Source: Candidatus Anaeroferrophillacea bacterium
GTDB lineage: Bacteria; Desulfobacterota; Anaeroferrophillalia; Anaeroferrophillales; Anaeroferrophillaceae
NCBI GenBank assembly: GCA_016933675.1
Contig: JAFGAM010000046.1
Coordinates: 1 to 59,008 of the forward strand
Reading direction: 5' to 3'
DNA: 59,008 nt
Positions within the stretch are counted from its first letter, which is position 1; every line of letters starts with the position of its first letter. The position numbers were made by a program, and so were the translations under genes. Below the pieces are notes generated by a model that saw only the letters and a program-made list of their open reading frames with translations, did not search any database and had not been told where the DNA came from. Below are positions 25,949 through 36,776 of this stretch, one piece after another.

Positions 25949-26048
25949 ACGCAGTGTTTACGGTTTCATCAGTGTTGATGGTTCCGCAAAAACCGTACCG
26001 AACATTACTTGGATGGACCTATGGCGAAGCCATCATGGTTGACTTGAA

Positions 26049-26411
26049 ATGAGAAACCAGACCCAACGTTGTCGGCGGGTGGCCGACAGCCTGCGCCAGG
26101 AGATTTCCGTCATGCTGCTCCGGGAGATCAAGGACCCCCGGGTTGCCCTGGTGACAGTCCTCGATGCGGCCGTGAGTCCCGACCTGAGTCTCGCCGAGGT
26201 TTATTACACCATGCACGGTGATGAGGCGGAGCGCCGTGATACCGCCGCGGGGCTGAAAAGCTGTGCCGGTTACCTTCGTCGGGAGTTGGGGCGCCGGCTG
26301 CACCTCAGGCGGATCCCGGAGCTGCGGTTCCGCTACGATACCACGGTGGACAATGCCTTCCACATGGAGGAACTGCTCGACAACCTGGAAGAGGGAGGGG
26401 AGGAATCCTGA
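26049..26411 (+). CDS. rbfA: 30S ribosome-binding factor RbfA
   Basis: A 120-residue cold-shock/30S maturation factor with a KH-like fold. Family marks are RRVADSLRQEISVMLLREIKDPR near the N-terminus and a RRELGRRLHLRRIPELRFRYD segment. The C-terminal acidic helix carries the DNLEEGGEES end. It precedes nrnA by three bases. Confidence 0.94.
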   Translation: MRNQTQRCRRVADSLRQEISVMLLREIKDPRVALVTVLDAAVSPDLSLAEVYYTMHGDEAERRDTAAGLKSCAGYLRRELGRRLHLRRIPELRFRYDTTVDNAFHMEELLDNLEEGGEES

Positions 26412-26414
26412 ATC

Positions 26415-27419
26415 ATGAGTGCCGATTCCCACCAGCTCGAAGCGATGATCCGGACCCTCGAAGGTGCCCGGCGCGTCATCCTGGCGACCCATGTGAACCC
26501 GGACGGCGATGCCGTGGGCTCAGCCCTGGCGCTGGCGCGGACCCTGATGCGAGCCGGCCGGGAAGTGGTGGTTTACGACCGGGACCCGGTGCCTTACCAG
26601 TTCCGTTTCCTGCCGCTGACGGAGCTTTTTGTTGACGAGATCCCGCCGGATTCCCGCTTCGACCTCGCGGTATTGCTGGACTGCAGTACCCCGGATCGGG
26701 TCGGCGCCGGTTTCGCCGCTTTCGCCGGCTACGACCGCCTGGCCTGCATCGATCACCATGTGACCAACGACCTGTCCGCGGCGGTCAACCTGGTCGATGC
26801 CGAGGCCAGTGCCACCGGCGAGCTGGTCTACGAGGTGGTCAGCCGCATGGATCCGGATTTCGGGCTCGATGTCGCCCTCAATCTGTATACCGCCATTCTT
26901 ACCGATACCGGGTCTTTCCACTATTCCAATTCGACGCCCCGTTCGTTCGTTATTGCCGGGGAGCTGGTGCGGCGCGGCGTCGATCCGTGGCTGGTCGCCC
27001 AGCAGGTCTACGAATGCCAGCCCCCGGGGCGCATCGAGCTGATCGGTGAAACCCTGCGCACTCTGCAACGATCCGCCAGTGGGGCCGCCGCGGGCGTGGT
27101 GATTACCCGGGAGGTGTTCCGGCGCACCGGTACCAACGCCGAACATTCCGACAGCCTGGTGAACTATCCGCGCTCCATTGCCGGGGTTGAGGTGGCCTTT
27201 CTCCTGCGTGAGGAGGATGACGGGCGGTTCAAGCTCAGCTTCCGTTCCCGCGGCGCGGTGAACGTGGCCGCATTGGCGCAGGAATTCGGTGGCGGCGGTC
27301 ATAAGAATGCTGCCGGGTGTCTGCTGACCGGCAGCGCGGCGGGGATCGTCGAAATGATTTTCAGCCGGGTCGACGATCTGTTGGGAAAACGTTCGGCGGC
27401 CGGAGTTTCCCGGTCCTGA
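26415..27419 (+). CDS. nrnA: Bifunctional oligoribonuclease/PAP phosphatase (DHH family, NrnA-like)
   Basis: A 334-residue DHH/DHHA1 phosphoesterase that degrades nano-RNA and 3'-phosphoadenosine phosphate in characterised members. Metal-binding motifs are visible: HVNPDGDAVGS, LLDCSTPDR and the DHH motif in CIDHHVTND; the DHHA1 substrate-binding tail has FGGGGHKNAAGC. Start ATG 26415 follows GAGGAATCCTGAATC. Its stop overlaps the truB start (TGATG), implying coupled translation. Confidence 0.93.
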   Translation: MSADSHQLEAMIRTLEGARRVILATHVNPDGDAVGSALALARTLMRAGREVVVYDRDPVPYQFRFLPLTELFVDEIPPDSRFDLAVLLDCSTPDRVGAGFAAFAGYDRLACIDHHVTNDLSAAVNLVDAEASATGELVYEVVSRMDPDFGLDVALNLYTAILTDTGSFHYSNSTPRSFVIAGELVRRGVDPWLVAQQVYECQPPGRIELIGETLRTLQRSASGAAAGVVITREVFRRTGTNAEHSDSLVNYPRSIAGVEVAFLLREEDDGRFKLSFRSRGAVNVAALAQEFGGGGHKNAAGCLLTGSAAGIVEMIFSRVDDLLGKRSAAGVSRS

Positions 27420-28324
27420 TGGATGGGTTTCTGGTGATCGACAAGCCCGGCGGGATGTCGTCACAGCAGGTGGTGACGTGCGTGAAGCGCTCCTGCGGTG
27501 TGCGTCGGGCCGGGCATACGGGCACCCTCGATCCCCTCGCGACCGGGGTGCTGGTGGTGGCGCTCGGCCGGGCGACGCGGCTCATTCCGTTTCTTGATGA
27601 GGGGGTCAAGGGCTACGAAGGCGAGTTGTGCCTCGGGGTGGAGACCGATACCTACGATGCCGATGGGACGGTGGTCTGCCGGTACCGGGGTGAGATCAAC
27701 CTGGCCCGGGCGGAGATCGCCGCCGCCGCGGCCGCTTTTACCGGCGGGATCGACCAGGTGCCACCGGTATTCTCGGCCATCAAGCATCAGGGAAAGCCGC
27801 TCTACAGGCTGGCGCGCCAGGGCCGGCCGGTGGTGCCGCCGAGCCGCCGGGTGACGGTCGAACGTTTTACCATCGATAGCGTCGATCTGCCGCGGGCCAC
27901 CTTCACGGTGGTGTGTTCCCGGGGGACCTATGTGCGCTCTCTGGTACACGATCTGGGGCGGCGTCTGGACTGCGGAGCGATACTCACCCGCTTGCGGCGG
28001 ACGCAGAGCGGCCCGTTCCGTATCGCCGCCGCGGTATCCCTGGTGGCGATCGAGGAAGGCGGTGCGGCGGTTGGCGCGGCGACGCTGATTCCGCCGGCGG
28101 CGGTGCTCGATGGCTGGCCGACGGTGCGTCTCGGCGACGAACGGCAGTTGGATCTGGTGGTCCACGGCCAGCCGCTGGAGGTGCCGGAGGCCGCGGTGGA
28201 AAATCTGTGTGACGGTGCCCTGACGCGGTTGCTGGACGATGCTGGCCGCCTCGTCGCGGTGGCTGCGGCAACACTCACCGAGGCCGGGGTAGAACTGCGG
28301 ATAAAGCGTGGTTTTATGGGATAA
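27419..28324 (+). CDS. truB: tRNA pseudouridine(55) synthase
   Basis: A 301-residue enzyme that makes pseudouridine-55 in the T loop of tRNA. It has the start motif GFLVIDKPGGMSS, the catalytic Asp in GHTGTLDPLATGVL, the YEGELCLGVETDTYDADG block and CSRGTYVRSLVHDLG. The C-terminal ~70 residues form a PUA-like domain. ATG 27419 overlaps the nrnA stop; an in-frame opening upstream to 27317 lies inside nrnA and is rejected. Confidence 0.95.
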   Translation: MDGFLVIDKPGGMSSQQVVTCVKRSCGVRRAGHTGTLDPLATGVLVVALGRATRLIPFLDEGVKGYEGELCLGVETDTYDADGTVVCRYRGEINLARAEIAAAAAAFTGGIDQVPPVFSAIKHQGKPLYRLARQGRPVVPPSRRVTVERFTIDSVDLPRATFTVVCSRGTYVRSLVHDLGRRLDCGAILTRLRRTQSGPFRIAAAVSLVAIEEGGAAVGAATLIPPAAVLDGWPTVRLGDERQLDLVVHGQPLEVPEAAVENLCDGALTRLLDDAGRLVAVAAATLTEAGVELRIKRGFMG

Positions 28325-28410
28325 ATTCTTTACAATTCTGTGCCCCTGTGGTAATCGCAGGAGGTGACACGGCGTGTGCGTGAGACAGGAAAGAACGGAG
28401 GACTTCAGCA

Positions 28411-28680
28411 ATGGCGCTCGCTACCGATGACAAGAGGAAGATTATTGAAGAGTACAAGCTGCATAACAGCGATACCGGTTCGCCGGAGGTTCAGATCGCC
28501 ATCCTGAGCGAACGGATCAAATATCTGACCGAGCACTTCAAGGAACACAAGAAGGATTTTCATTCCCGCCGCGGGCTGCTGAAACTGGTCGGCCAGCGCC
28601 GGCGGCTGCTGGACTACCTGAAGAAGAAGGAATTTAACCGCTACAAGAATGTCATCAGCAGCCTCGGACTGCGCCGCTAG
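28411..28680 (+). CDS. rpsO: 30S ribosomal protein S15
   Basis: An 89-residue protein with canonical S15 features: [38 protein letters not shown] and [23 protein letters not shown] lies 8-10 bases upstream. An 86-base gap from truB contains a weak promoter-like TTTACA-17-TAATCG (28329-28357). pnp follows as usual. Confidence 0.97.
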   Translation: MALATDDKRKIIEEYKLHNSDTGSPEVQIAILSERIKYLTEHFKEHKKDFHSRRGLLKLVGQRRRLLDYLKKKEFNRYKNVISSLGLRR

Positions 28681-28869
28681 GCTTTCCGGGGGTGCCGCTT
28701 CGTTTCCCCGTGGCGGCACAAGGACAATTTCCGCGGCGAAACATGAAAACCGGACGGTAGCGGTCTGCCGTCATTCCCCGTTGCCCGATGCCGGGCGGAC
28801 GCTGTTACAGGCGGTTTTCGGAGGGGATGGCGTGAAGCCGCCGCGGCCGTCACAGAGACAGGAAATGTA

Positions 28870-30954
28870 ATGCAACGATACTGTGAGATTGAAGTCGGTC
28901 GCAGCAATGTGGTTATGGAGACCGGCAAACTGGCCAAACAGGCCAGCGGCGCGATCCTGATAACCGCCGGCGAGACGAAGGTTCTGGTCACCGCGGTCGC
29001 CGAGCGCACCGGGCGGGAGGGGATCGATTTTTTCCCGCTGACGGTGGATTATCAGGAGAAGGCCTTCGCCGCCGGCAAGATTCCCGGCGGTTTTTTCAAG
29101 CGTGAGGGGCGGCCGAGCGATCGTGAAACCCTGACCTCGCGGCTTATCGACCGGCCTATCCGGCCGCTCTTTCCTAAGGGGTTTACCTGTGAAACCCAGG
29201 TCATCGCCACGGTGCTGTCGGCCGACGGCCGCAATGATTCGGCCATCCTTGCCTTGACCGGGGCATCCGCGGCGTTGATGATCTCCGATGTTCCGTTCCA
29301 CGGACCCATCGCCGGCGTCCGCGTTTCGCGCATTCGCGGCGAACTGGTCTGCAACCCGTTGCTTGACGAACTCAGCGAGAGCGATATGGATATTGTCATG
29401 GCCTGCAGCCGTGACGCGGTCGTGATGGTTGAGGGCGGGGGGCGTGAGGTTTCCGAGGAAGTGGTGCTGGAAGCCCTGGCCCGCGGTCACGAGGCGGCGA
29501 TCCCCTTTCTCGATGCCCAGGAGGAGATGGCCCGCCGGGTCGGCCGCGTCAAGCGCGAGGTCGTTGCCCCGGAACTGGAACTCCAGGTGGTGGCGGCGGT
29601 CAACGAGATTTTTGCCGACCGGTTTACCGCCGGGCTGGATATTGCCGACAAACTGGAACGGCGTGACTACTTCAGCGACCTGAAGGCCGAGATCGCCGCC
29701 TGGCTGGACGAGCGCGAGATTCCCCGCGGGGATCTCGGCGAGGTGTTCGGAAAACGCCTCGGCGCGGCCATCCGCCGTCAGATTCACGAACAGGGTCGGC
29801 GCATCGCCGGCCGGCGGGTTGACGAGGTCCGGCAGATCAGCTCCGAGGCCGGGCTGTTGCCCCGGGCTCACGGTTCGGCGCTGTTCACCCGCGGCGAAAC
29901 CCAGGCGCTGGTGGCCGCCACCCTCGGCACCTCGTCCGACGAGCAGAAGATCGATTCCCTGCTGGGCGAAAGCTACAAGCGCTTCATGCTGCACTATAAT
30001 TTTCCGCCTTTCAGTGTCGGCGAGGCCCGTTTTCTGCGTGGTCCCGGACGCCGGGAGATCGGCCACGGGGCGCTCGCCGAACGGTCCCTTACGCCGGTGC
30101 TGCCGCCGGCGGAGAAGTTTCCCTATACCATTCGCATCGTTTCCGATATCCTCGAGTCCAACGGCTCCTCTTCCATGGCCACCGTCTGCGGCGGGACCCT
30201 GGCGCTGATGGATGCCGGCGTTCCCATCAGTGCCCCGGTGGCCGGGATCGCCATGGGGCTGGTGAAGGAAGGTGATGACTTCATTGTTCTTTCCGACATC
30301 CTTGGCGACGAGGACCATGTCGGTGACATGGATTTCAAGGTTGCCGGCACCCGCCAGGGGATCACTGCCATCCAGATGGACATCAAGATTGCCGGCCTCA
30401 GCCGCGAGATCATGGCGCGGGCGCTGGACCAGGCGCGTCGCGGGCGGCTCGAGATCCTCGACCGCATGGCGGAAACCCTGGAGCAGCCGCGCAGCGACAT
30501 TTCCACCTACGCGCCGCGGATTATCAGCATCAATGTCCATCCCGACAAGATTCGTGATGTTATCGGGCCCGGCGGCAAGCACGTCAAGGCCATTGTCGAG
30601 AAGACCGGTGCCAAGATCGACATCGAGGACAGCGGCGAGATCAAGATCGCTTCCAGTGACGAGGAGGCGGCGCAGATGGCCATCGCCATGATTCGCGACC
30701 TCACCCAGGAGGCCGAGGTTGGCAAGGTCTATCTCGGCAAGGTGGTCAAAATTATGGATTTCGGTGCCTTCGTCGAGATCTTTCCCGGTACCGACGGCCT
30801 GGTGCATATCTCCCAGATCGCCCACGAGCGTATCCGCGACGTGCGTGACGTGCTCTCCGAGGGCGAGGAGGTGATGGTCAAGGTTATCGAAGTCGATCGC
30901 CAGGGGAAGATCAAGCTGTCCCGCAAGGACGCGCTCCCCGAGGGCGGCCGGTAG
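28870..30954 (+). CDS. pnp: Polyribonucleotide nucleotidyltransferase (PNPase)
   Basis: A 694-residue 3'-5' phosphorolytic exoribonuclease. It has two RNase PH domains: the first with [15 protein letters not shown] and [11 protein letters not shown], and the catalytic second with [27 protein letters not shown] and AGIAMGL. A KH domain ([20 protein letters not shown]) and a C-terminal S1 domain ([19 protein letters not shown]) follow. The 189-base rpsO-pnp gap is GC-rich with short hairpins, as where RNase III processing occurs in E. coli; no terminator T-run is present. Confidence 0.97.
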   Translation: MQRYCEIEVGRSNVVMETGKLAKQASGAILITAGETKVLVTAVAERTGREGIDFFPLTVDYQEKAFAAGKIPGGFFKREGRPSDRETLTSRLIDRPIRPLFPKGFTCETQVIATVLSADGRNDSAILALTGASAALMISDVPFHGPIAGVRVSRIRGELVCNPLLDELSESDMDIVMACSRDAVVMVEGGGREVSEEVVLEALARGHEAAIPFLDAQEEMARRVGRVKREVVAPELELQVVAAVNEIFADRFTAGLDIADKLERRDYFSDLKAEIAAWLDEREIPRGDLGEVFGKRLGAAIRRQIHEQGRRIAGRRVDEVRQISSEAGLLPRAHGSALFTRGETQALVAATLGTSSDEQKIDSLLGESYKRFMLHYNFPPFSVGEARFLRGPGRREIGHGALAERSLTPVLPPAEKFPYTIRIVSDILESNGSSSMATVCGGTLALMDAGVPISAPVAGIAMGLVKEGDDFIVLSDILGDEDHVGDMDFKVAGTRQGITAIQMDIKIAGLSREIMARALDQARRGRLEILDRMAETLEQPRSDISTYAPRIISINVHPDKIRDVIGPGGKHVKAIVEKTGAKIDIEDSGEIKIASSDEEAAQMAIAMIRDLTQEAEVGKVYLGKVVKIMDFGAFVEIFPGTDGLVHISQIAHERIRDVRDVLSEGEEVMVKVIEVDRQGKIKLSRKDALPEGGR

Positions 30955-31000
30955 GTGGGTTTGCGTCGGCTCCGGCCGGTGATGATTTTGCATGAATGAG

Positions 31001-31028
31001 AGACGGCGTTATTCGCCGTCTTTTTTTT
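31001..31028 (+). terminator. Intrinsic terminator of the rimP-to-pnp cluster
   Basis: An 8-bp stem AGACGGCG/CGCCGTCT with loop TTATT and an eight-base T-run, 47 bases after the pnp stop codon. Confidence 0.9.
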
Positions 31029-31664
31029 GCCTGCACCATGATGTCTGAGGCGATGGCTCCGCGGCGCTTCCCGATTTCCGGCTGATGGAACCAAACCGTC
31101 TGAATTAACCGGCAGGCAATAATGATTCCTTCGTAACAATTCCTATTTTTCGTTGCGTTGCGGATCGAGTCAATGGACATACTGTTGTGTAAGCCTGATT
31201 CCACAACTTATGCACGCCGCGAATCCGGGGCCAGTTGGGGCCAGAGGTTGTTCGCCCAACTGTGCTGTCCAACTTCGGCGGATTCTGGCAGCGCCCCATG
31301 CCCCTTCCGTCAGTGGTTTATCTTGAAGTAACCCCGCTTTGAACTCGGTGAATGCGCATTATAGGAAAAAATATATATCCTGGCAAGATCAGATGGTTGC
31401 CGTTAGGTTACGGGGAAGATGTTATGGTTTCACCAATGGATGGCGGCGCCGTAACCGCACCGGACGAGCTGCGTTCTCATTGCCCTTTACAAACGGCGGG
31501 GGTACCATTATGATGCTAGGCAGAAAGTCGAGCCGCAATCCGGTCGGCCGGGGGGAATCGGCTGACCGCCGCCGGCCGGTGCGGCGGTGGCCGCCCGGGG
31601 GGCTGGGGTTGCCGGTGAGGTGCCGGCGCGGGTTGATATTTTGTGGTGGAAGAAGGGCTGACCA
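31029..31664. other. Intergenic region with an R1 repeat copy
   Basis: A 636-base gap. R1 copy 4 spans about 31115-31225 (GATTCCTTCGTAACAATTCC, CGTTGCGTTGCGGATCGAGT, right-end GCACGCCGCGAATCCGG). An AT-rich patch at 31360-31385 (AGGAAAAAATATATATCC) may hold the promoter of the dnaJ-like gene. A 29-codon frame at 31424-31513 was seen but has no supporting evidence. Confidence 0.45.
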
Positions 31665-32576
31665 GTGGCAGGGAAAGACTATTACCAGGTACTCGGGGTT
31701 GATCGCAAGGCCTCGGCGGACGAGATCAAGAAGGCCTTCCGCCGGCTGGCGCGCCAGTATCATCCGGACATGAAACCGGATGATGCTGTGGCCGAGCAGA
31801 AGTTCAAGGAGGTGAACGAGGCCTACGAAGTGCTGGGAGATGCCGGGAAGCGTCGTGAATACGATACCTACGGCGAAGCCTTCCACCATGCCGGCGGTGG
31901 TGCCGGTGCCGGTCCCCGTTACGGGGCTCGCGGCGGGGTCGATTTCGAGGATTTGTTCCGCGGCCGGGGGGCTGCCGGTGGTTTTGGCGGCCGCGCCGGC
32001 GGGGATGATTTTTCCCATCTGTTTTCCGATCTGTTCGGCGGTGGATTCCAGACCACGGCCGGGCCCCACCGGGGACGGGATATCGAATACGATGTCGATA
32101 TCCCCTTTCTCGACGCGGTTCACGGCACCGAAATGCGCCTGCAGGTTGACGGCCGCAAGATTGACGTCCGCATTCCGGCGGGGACTACCCCCGGTACGCG
32201 GCTGCGGTTGGCGGGTAAGGGGCAGCCGAGTCCCGGCGGTGGGCCGGCCGGCGATCTCATCCTTCGGGTCGGGGTGCAGCCCCATGACACGTTTTCCGTG
32301 AAGGGGCACGACCTGTACTGCCGGGTGCCCGTGCCGGTGACCGTGGCGATGCTCGGGGGGCAGGTTGATGTGCCGACACTTGACGGCAAGGTGAAACTGA
32401 CCATCCCGCCCGGGACGCAGCCGGGGCAGAAGTTCCGGCTGCGGGGCAAGGGGATGAAGATACCGAAAACCGGAAAGTTCGGCGCGGAGATTGTCGAGGT
32501 CGATATCGTTGTGCCGAGAGATCTTTCCCCCGCGGCCCGTGAACTGGTGGAGCAGTTGGCCGCCTACGGGATGTGA
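31665..32576 (+). CDS. DnaJ C-terminal domain protein, CbpA-like (no zinc finger)
   Basis: A 303-residue co-chaperone. The J domain starts at [20 protein letters not shown] and keeps HPD in QYHPDMKP; a Gly/Phe-rich linker follows (about 75-130, GGFGGRAGG), then two C-terminal beta domains ([45 protein letters not shown]). There are no CxxCxGxG repeats, so it is a type II (CbpA-like) J protein that stimulates DnaK. Starts at GTG 31665 with AGAAGG upstream. The comEC frame begins at its stop codon. Confidence 0.9.
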   Translation: MAGKDYYQVLGVDRKASADEIKKAFRRLARQYHPDMKPDDAVAEQKFKEVNEAYEVLGDAGKRREYDTYGEAFHHAGGGAGAGPRYGARGGVDFEDLFRGRGAAGGFGGRAGGDDFSHLFSDLFGGGFQTTAGPHRGRDIEYDVDIPFLDAVHGTEMRLQVDGRKIDVRIPAGTTPGTRLRLAGKGQPSPGGGPAGDLILRVGVQPHDTFSVKGHDLYCRVPVPVTVAMLGGQVDVPTLDGKVKLTIPPGTQPGQKFRLRGKGMKIPKTGKFGAEIVEVDIVVPRDLSPAARELVEQLAAYGM

Positions 32577-35113
32577 AGCCCCCGCCGGACATTCCTTTTC
32601 CGGTTCCGCCGGCGCCGTGGTCTGCTGTCGCCGCCGCCCGGCCACTGTGGTTCCCGGTGCTGTTGCTGGCAGTGGAGTCCGTCCGGCATGCCTGTGGCGG
32701 CGGCGCGACGGCCGTCAGCCTGGTGTTTCCGGTTCTCATTGCCCTGGTGTTTTTGGTAATGACCGTCCGGCTGACGGCCGGTCACAAACGCTCCCCCATT
32801 CAGGTTTTCCTTTTTCTGCTTGTGTGTCTGGGAATCGCGGCGAGTGTCCATGTACGTCTTGGTGCCCGGGCCGCGCCCGCGTCTGCCACCGTACCTGCCG
32901 TTGTCTCTGCCGCCGGCGGCGAGGCCGCCGATACTGCCGGAGATGCCGCCTCCGGCCGGGTTGCGCCGTCACCGGTCATCCTGCGGGTTGCCGGCCTGCT
33001 CGAGTTCCGCGGCCGGGGATGGCAGGTGTCCGGTCACCTGATGGCGCCGGCCGGCGGCTTCCCCGCCGGCCGGCAGGTGAGCCTGCTGCTGCCCGCGGTT
33101 TCCTACCACGATCCCCGCCTTCCGTATGTCGGTGATATGCTTCGGTGTCGGGTGCCGCCGGAGCCTTGCCGACCGCCGCGCCACCCGTTTCTGGAGACAC
33201 TGTACGACCGGGTGGCGCCGTCGCGTCAGCTCGCGTTCCTGCGGGTCAATGACTGGGAACAGGTAGAGAACCTGGGGGATTCCGGGTGCCGGTCGCGGTT
33301 GCGGCAACTTGATCGGTGCCGCCGGCTGGTCCATGAGCGCATAATGACCGCCGGCAGTGAGCATCCGGCCGCCGCCGGTGTTCTGGTGGCGCTGGTGGTT
33401 GGTACCCGGGACACGCTGCCGGCGGCGACCGGGGAGGTATTCGCCGACCTCGGTGTGTTTCACCTGCTGGCGATTTCCGGGCTGCACGTGGGTCTGGTGA
33501 CGGGTTTCGTGTTTTTTTTCGTTTCCCGCCTGGCGTTGTTGCTGCCGGCACACCGGCTGATCCGGGGTGCTGCGCCGGTAGCGGCGGCGGCGGCGATTCC
33601 CATCTGCTGGGCCTTCGTCGTCTGGACCGGTGCCGGCCTCCCGGCGATGCGGGCCGGTATTATGGCCACCTGTCTGCTGGTTGCCGTTTGGTGGGACCGG
33701 ACCGACGACCCCTGGTCGGCACTGCTGCTGGCGGTGGCGATCATCCTGGCGCTATGGCCCGAATCACTGTTTCGGCCTTCATTCCAGATGTCGGTGTCGG
33801 CGGTGGCCGGTATCCTCCTGCTGATGCGTAATTACGACCGGTTGCTGCCCCCGGGTTCGGGCTGGAAAAGCGGCTGTCGGCGCCGGGTGATGCAGTGTGC
33901 CGGGGTGTCCGCCGCCGCCTGGCTGGCGACGGCGCCGTGGGCGGCGGCGGCCTTTCAGCGTCTGGCTCCGTGGTCGATTCCCGCCAACCTGTTCATGGTG
34001 CCGGTGTTTTCTCTGGCCGTACTGCCGGCGGCGCTGGCGGCGTTACTGCTGCTGCCGGCGCCGCCGTTGTACGATCTGCTGGTCGGTTTTCTGGCCATGG
34101 TTCTCGACCTGCTGCTGGCCGGCGCCGCTCTGGTGCGTGACCACCTGCCGGGGGCAGTGATTCCGGTTGGCAACGTTTCCGGGTTGCGGATCGCGTTGTA
34201 TTATCTGTTGTTGATTGCCATTGGCGGTCTTGCCGGTCGTCGCCGGCCGCTCATCTTCGCCGTGCTTGCCGCCGGTGCCGCTATCGGTCTGGGAATCGAT
34301 TTCGGGGTGGCGGCCATGGGCGCCGGGAATGCTCCCGAGCGGCTGGAGATTGCCTGTTTCGTCGGCGGGTCGCAGCAGGCGGCGGTGGTGCGGCTGCCCG
34401 GAGACGGCAGTCTGCTGCTGAACGGCGGCGGTTGGCCGGGCCGGGATTTTTCCCCCGCCCGGCAGGTGATCGCCCCCTATCTGCGCCGGCAGGGGGTGGT
34501 GCGGCTGGATGCGATAGTGCTGCCGTCGCCCCAGGATGGCATGGTGGCGGACCTCGATCGGCTGGTGCGGGAGTTTGCGGTTGCCGAGGTGTGGTACAAC
34601 GGTATCTGGACCGGCTACCCGCCGTTTCGTTCTTTCTACGACAGTTCCCGTGCTGCCGGCGTTCGCTGGCGGGTCATGGGGCGAGGCGCCAGGGTGCGGC
34701 AATGTGGCGTCGCAGTGGTCGAACCGCTGTTGCCGGATCGTGATTGTACGGTCTCCGGCTTGTCGTGGCGCGATGCCTGCCGGCAGCGGGCGGTGAGTAT
34801 CGGCATTGATTACGGTGTTGTCCGGGTGGTTTTGTGGGGTGGGGCTGGAGACCCGGGCCCGGCTGATGTCGTCATCGCCACCCGGACGCCGGATGAACCA
34901 TGGTGGCGCCGGTATGCCGACCGGCGTGCGGTGCGGCTGCTGGTTGCGCCCGATGTGCCCCCGGCAGCGGCGGCAATGGCGGATACCAAATACTGGTCGA
35001 CCCGCCGGCATGGGTTTCTGGAACTGCGGATTGGCAGCGACGGCGCGCTGACCCTCAACGGCCGCCCCGCCGGACGGGAAAAATTTTCCCCTTGCCAGCG
35101 GGGCGGCGATTGA
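32573..35113 (+). CDS. comEC: ComEC/Rec2-family DNA uptake channel protein
   Basis: An 846-residue polytopic membrane protein. N-terminal hydrophobic segments are followed by a soluble OB-like part and the competence domain with the signature [20 protein letters not shown] and many membrane segments (about 270-560). The C-terminal domain is metallo-beta-lactamase-like in position, but the metal-binding HxHxDH stretch reads [15 protein letters not shown], so the His ligands are gone. In transformable bacteria ComEC carries single-stranded DNA across the inner membrane. GTG 32573 overlaps the dnaJ-like stop (ATGTGA); a later start cannot be excluded. Confidence 0.85.
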   Translation: MKPPPDIPFPVPPAPWSAVAAARPLWFPVLLLAVESVRHACGGGATAVSLVFPVLIALVFLVMTVRLTAGHKRSPIQVFLFLLVCLGIAASVHVRLGARAAPASATVPAVVSAAGGEAADTAGDAASGRVAPSPVILRVAGLLEFRGRGWQVSGHLMAPAGGFPAGRQVSLLLPAVSYHDPRLPYVGDMLRCRVPPEPCRPPRHPFLETLYDRVAPSRQLAFLRVNDWEQVENLGDSGCRSRLRQLDRCRRLVHERIMTAGSEHPAAAGVLVALVVGTRDTLPAATGEVFADLGVFHLLAISGLHVGLVTGFVFFFVSRLALLLPAHRLIRGAAPVAAAAAIPICWAFVVWTGAGLPAMRAGIMATCLLVAVWWDRTDDPWSALLLAVAIILALWPESLFRPSFQMSVSAVAGILLLMRNYDRLLPPGSGWKSGCRRRVMQCAGVSAAAWLATAPWAAAAFQRLAPWSIPANLFMVPVFSLAVLPAALAALLLLPAPPLYDLLVGFLAMVLDLLLAGAALVRDHLPGAVIPVGNVSGLRIALYYLLLIAIGGLAGRRRPLIFAVLAAGAAIGLGIDFGVAAMGAGNAPERLEIACFVGGSQQAAVVRLPGDGSLLLNGGGWPGRDFSPARQVIAPYLRRQGVVRLDAIVLPSPQDGMVADLDRLVREFAVAEVWYNGIWTGYPPFRSFYDSSRAAGVRWRVMGRGARVRQCGVAVVEPLLPDRDCTVSGLSWRDACRQRAVSIGIDYGVVRVVLWGGAGDPGPADVVIATRTPDEPWWRRYADRRAVRLLVAPDVPPAAAAMADTKYWSTRRHGFLELRIGSDGALTLNGRPAGREKFSPCQRGGD

Positions 35114-35504
35114 TTATCCTGCCGCTTTTTGATACGCATAATCTTGATGGAACCGCGGTGACTGTCAGAATATCCCAGTGGGGGATGGCGCGGTACTGCT
35201 CCGGATTCGCGGCGCTTTCCTGTTGAGGGGATCGCGTCATGCCCGGCTGGGCGTTGACCGACTCCGGTTGGCGGCCCGCGAAAAGGATGTTGTTGTTACG
35301 CAGTTATCAGGTGTTTCCGGGAGGATGTCCGCACCGTTGCCGCCGTGATGCCGTTTTGTTGTCGCGGATGCCGGGATGTGGGGTCCATGTTCCCGGAACC
35401 GTTGCCCGGTTGCCCGCTGCATTCAGTGCGAGGCGGCCGTCGCAGCGGTGGAAATCTCAAACCGATTGCCCGCGCCGCACCGGTGCGGAGAAGGCCGACC
35501 GCCA
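35114..35504. other. Intergenic region upstream of hisS
   Basis: 391 bases. A short stretch near 35147-35160 (GATGGAACCGCGGTGACTG) resembles an R1 end. I checked for a histidine T-box or other leader and saw none. The hisS frame is open from 35376 but without conserved sequence before 35505. Confidence 0.35.
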
Positions 35505-36776
35505 ATGAAGATTGCTGCGATCAAGGGGTTCAATGATATCCTGCCGGAACAGGCCGCTGTCTGGCGGCATATCGAGTCGGTGTTTCACCGGGTGCTGGGT
35601 GCCTGGGGTTACGGCGAGATTCGTCTTCCCCTGCTGGAGTATACCGAGCTGTTTGCCCGCAGCATCGGCGGCGAGACCGATATCGTCGAGAAGGAGATGT
35701 ACACTTTCAGCGACCGTTCCGGACGCAGCCTGACTCTGCGGCCCGAGGGCACTGCCTCGATGGTCCGGGCCTGGGTGCAGCACACCCTGGGGGCACCGGC
35801 GGAGGTCGGCAAGTTCCGATATGTCGGCCCCATGTTTCGCTACGAGCGTCCCCAGAAAGGGCGCTACCGCCAGTTCTATCAACTGGGGGCCGAGGTATTC
35901 GGTGATGAGTCGTTCTACCAGGATGCCGAAATGTTGATCATGTTGGCACGCTTCTTTCATGAAGTCGGGGTGGAGGGGACAAAGCTGCACCTCAATTCTT
36001 TGGGATGTCAAGCTTGCCGGCCGCACTACCGTGACGAACTGCAGCATTTCCTGGCCGACCGCGTCGATCGGCTCTGTGATGACTGCCGCCGCCGGGTGCC
36101 GCAGAATCCGTTGCGGGCGTTGGACTGCAAACAGCCCGCGTGCCGCGAGGTGGTGGCAGTGGCGCCACGGATCCTCGATTACCTCGATGCCCCGTGTCGG
36201 GAACATTTTGCCGGGGTGACCCGCCTGCTCACGGCGGCCGGAGTCGAGTACGAGATCGACCAGTTCATGGTGCGGGGGCTCGACTATTACAGCCGGACGA
36301 CCTTCGAGTTCCTCGCCGGGGAACTGGGGGCCCAGAACGCGGTGGGCGCCGGCGGCCGGTATGACAACCTGGTGGCGGAACTCGGCGGTCGGGAAACCCC
36401 GGCCATCGGGTTCGCCGTCGGCATGGAACGCCTGGCAATGCTGGTGGCCACGGCGGCGGGTGCGCCGCCGACGGAAGGTGGAGTGGCCCTCACGGCACTG
36501 GGGGCGCCGGCGATCGAGCGGCTCTTTCCCCTGCAGCAGGAACTCTGTGCCGCGGGCATCAGGGCATTATTGAACTATCGTGAGAAAAGCCTCAAGAGTT
36601 TACTGAAAAAAGCCGATAGGGATGGCGTAAGGTACGTTCTCATTGTCGGTGATCAGGAGCTTGAACGGGAAGAAGCCACGTTGCGGGATATGTCGACCGG
36701 GGAACAGCGGACGGTGTTGCTGACCGAAGTGGTCCCGACAATGCGGAGGATGATCCATGGGCGTCAAGATAACTGA
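35505..36776 (+). CDS. hisS: Histidyl-tRNA synthetase
   Basis: A 423-residue class II aminoacyl-tRNA synthetase. Motif 1 lies in KGFNDILPEQ to LPLLEYTELF, motif 2 in GPMFRYERPQKGRYRQFYQ, the His-specific RGLDYYSRTTFEF loop follows, and motif 3 is AIGFAVGMERL; an anticodon-binding domain completes it. A Cys cluster CQACRPHY/CDDCRRR sits in the insertion domain, as in many bacterial HisRS. GGAGAAGG precedes ATG 35505. Its last 20 bases overlap the next gene. Confidence 0.96.
   Translation: MKIAAIKGFNDILPEQAAVWRHIESVFHRVLGAWGYGEIRLPLLEYTELFARSIGGETDIVEKEMYTFSDRSGRSLTLRPEGTASMVRAWVQHTLGAPAEVGKFRYVGPMFRYERPQKGRYRQFYQLGAEVFGDESFYQDAEMLIMLARFFHEVGVEGTKLHLNSLGCQACRPHYRDELQHFLADRVDRLCDDCRRRVPQNPLRALDCKQPACREVVAVAPRILDYLDAPCREHFAGVTRLLTAAGVEYEIDQFMVRGLDYYSRTTFEFLAGELGAQNAVGAGGRYDNLVAELGGRETPAIGFAVGMERLAMLVATAAGAPPTEGGVALTALGAPAIERLFPLQQELCAAGIRALLNYREKSLKSLLKKADRDGVRYVLIVGDQELEREEATLRDMSTGEQRTVLLTEVVPTMRRMIHGRQDN

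Noticed and set aside
28771-30993. 740-codon open frame antisense to pnp
   Set aside because: A shadow of the PNPase coding sequence; its product is repetitive and lacks any family feature.
31424-31513. 29-codon frame upstream of the dnaJ-like gene
   Set aside because: Short, poor ribosome binding site, no similarity and no helical or membrane character.
35114-35504. T-box or other leader regulating hisS
   Set aside because: No T-box core sequence or antiterminator hairpin could be found.
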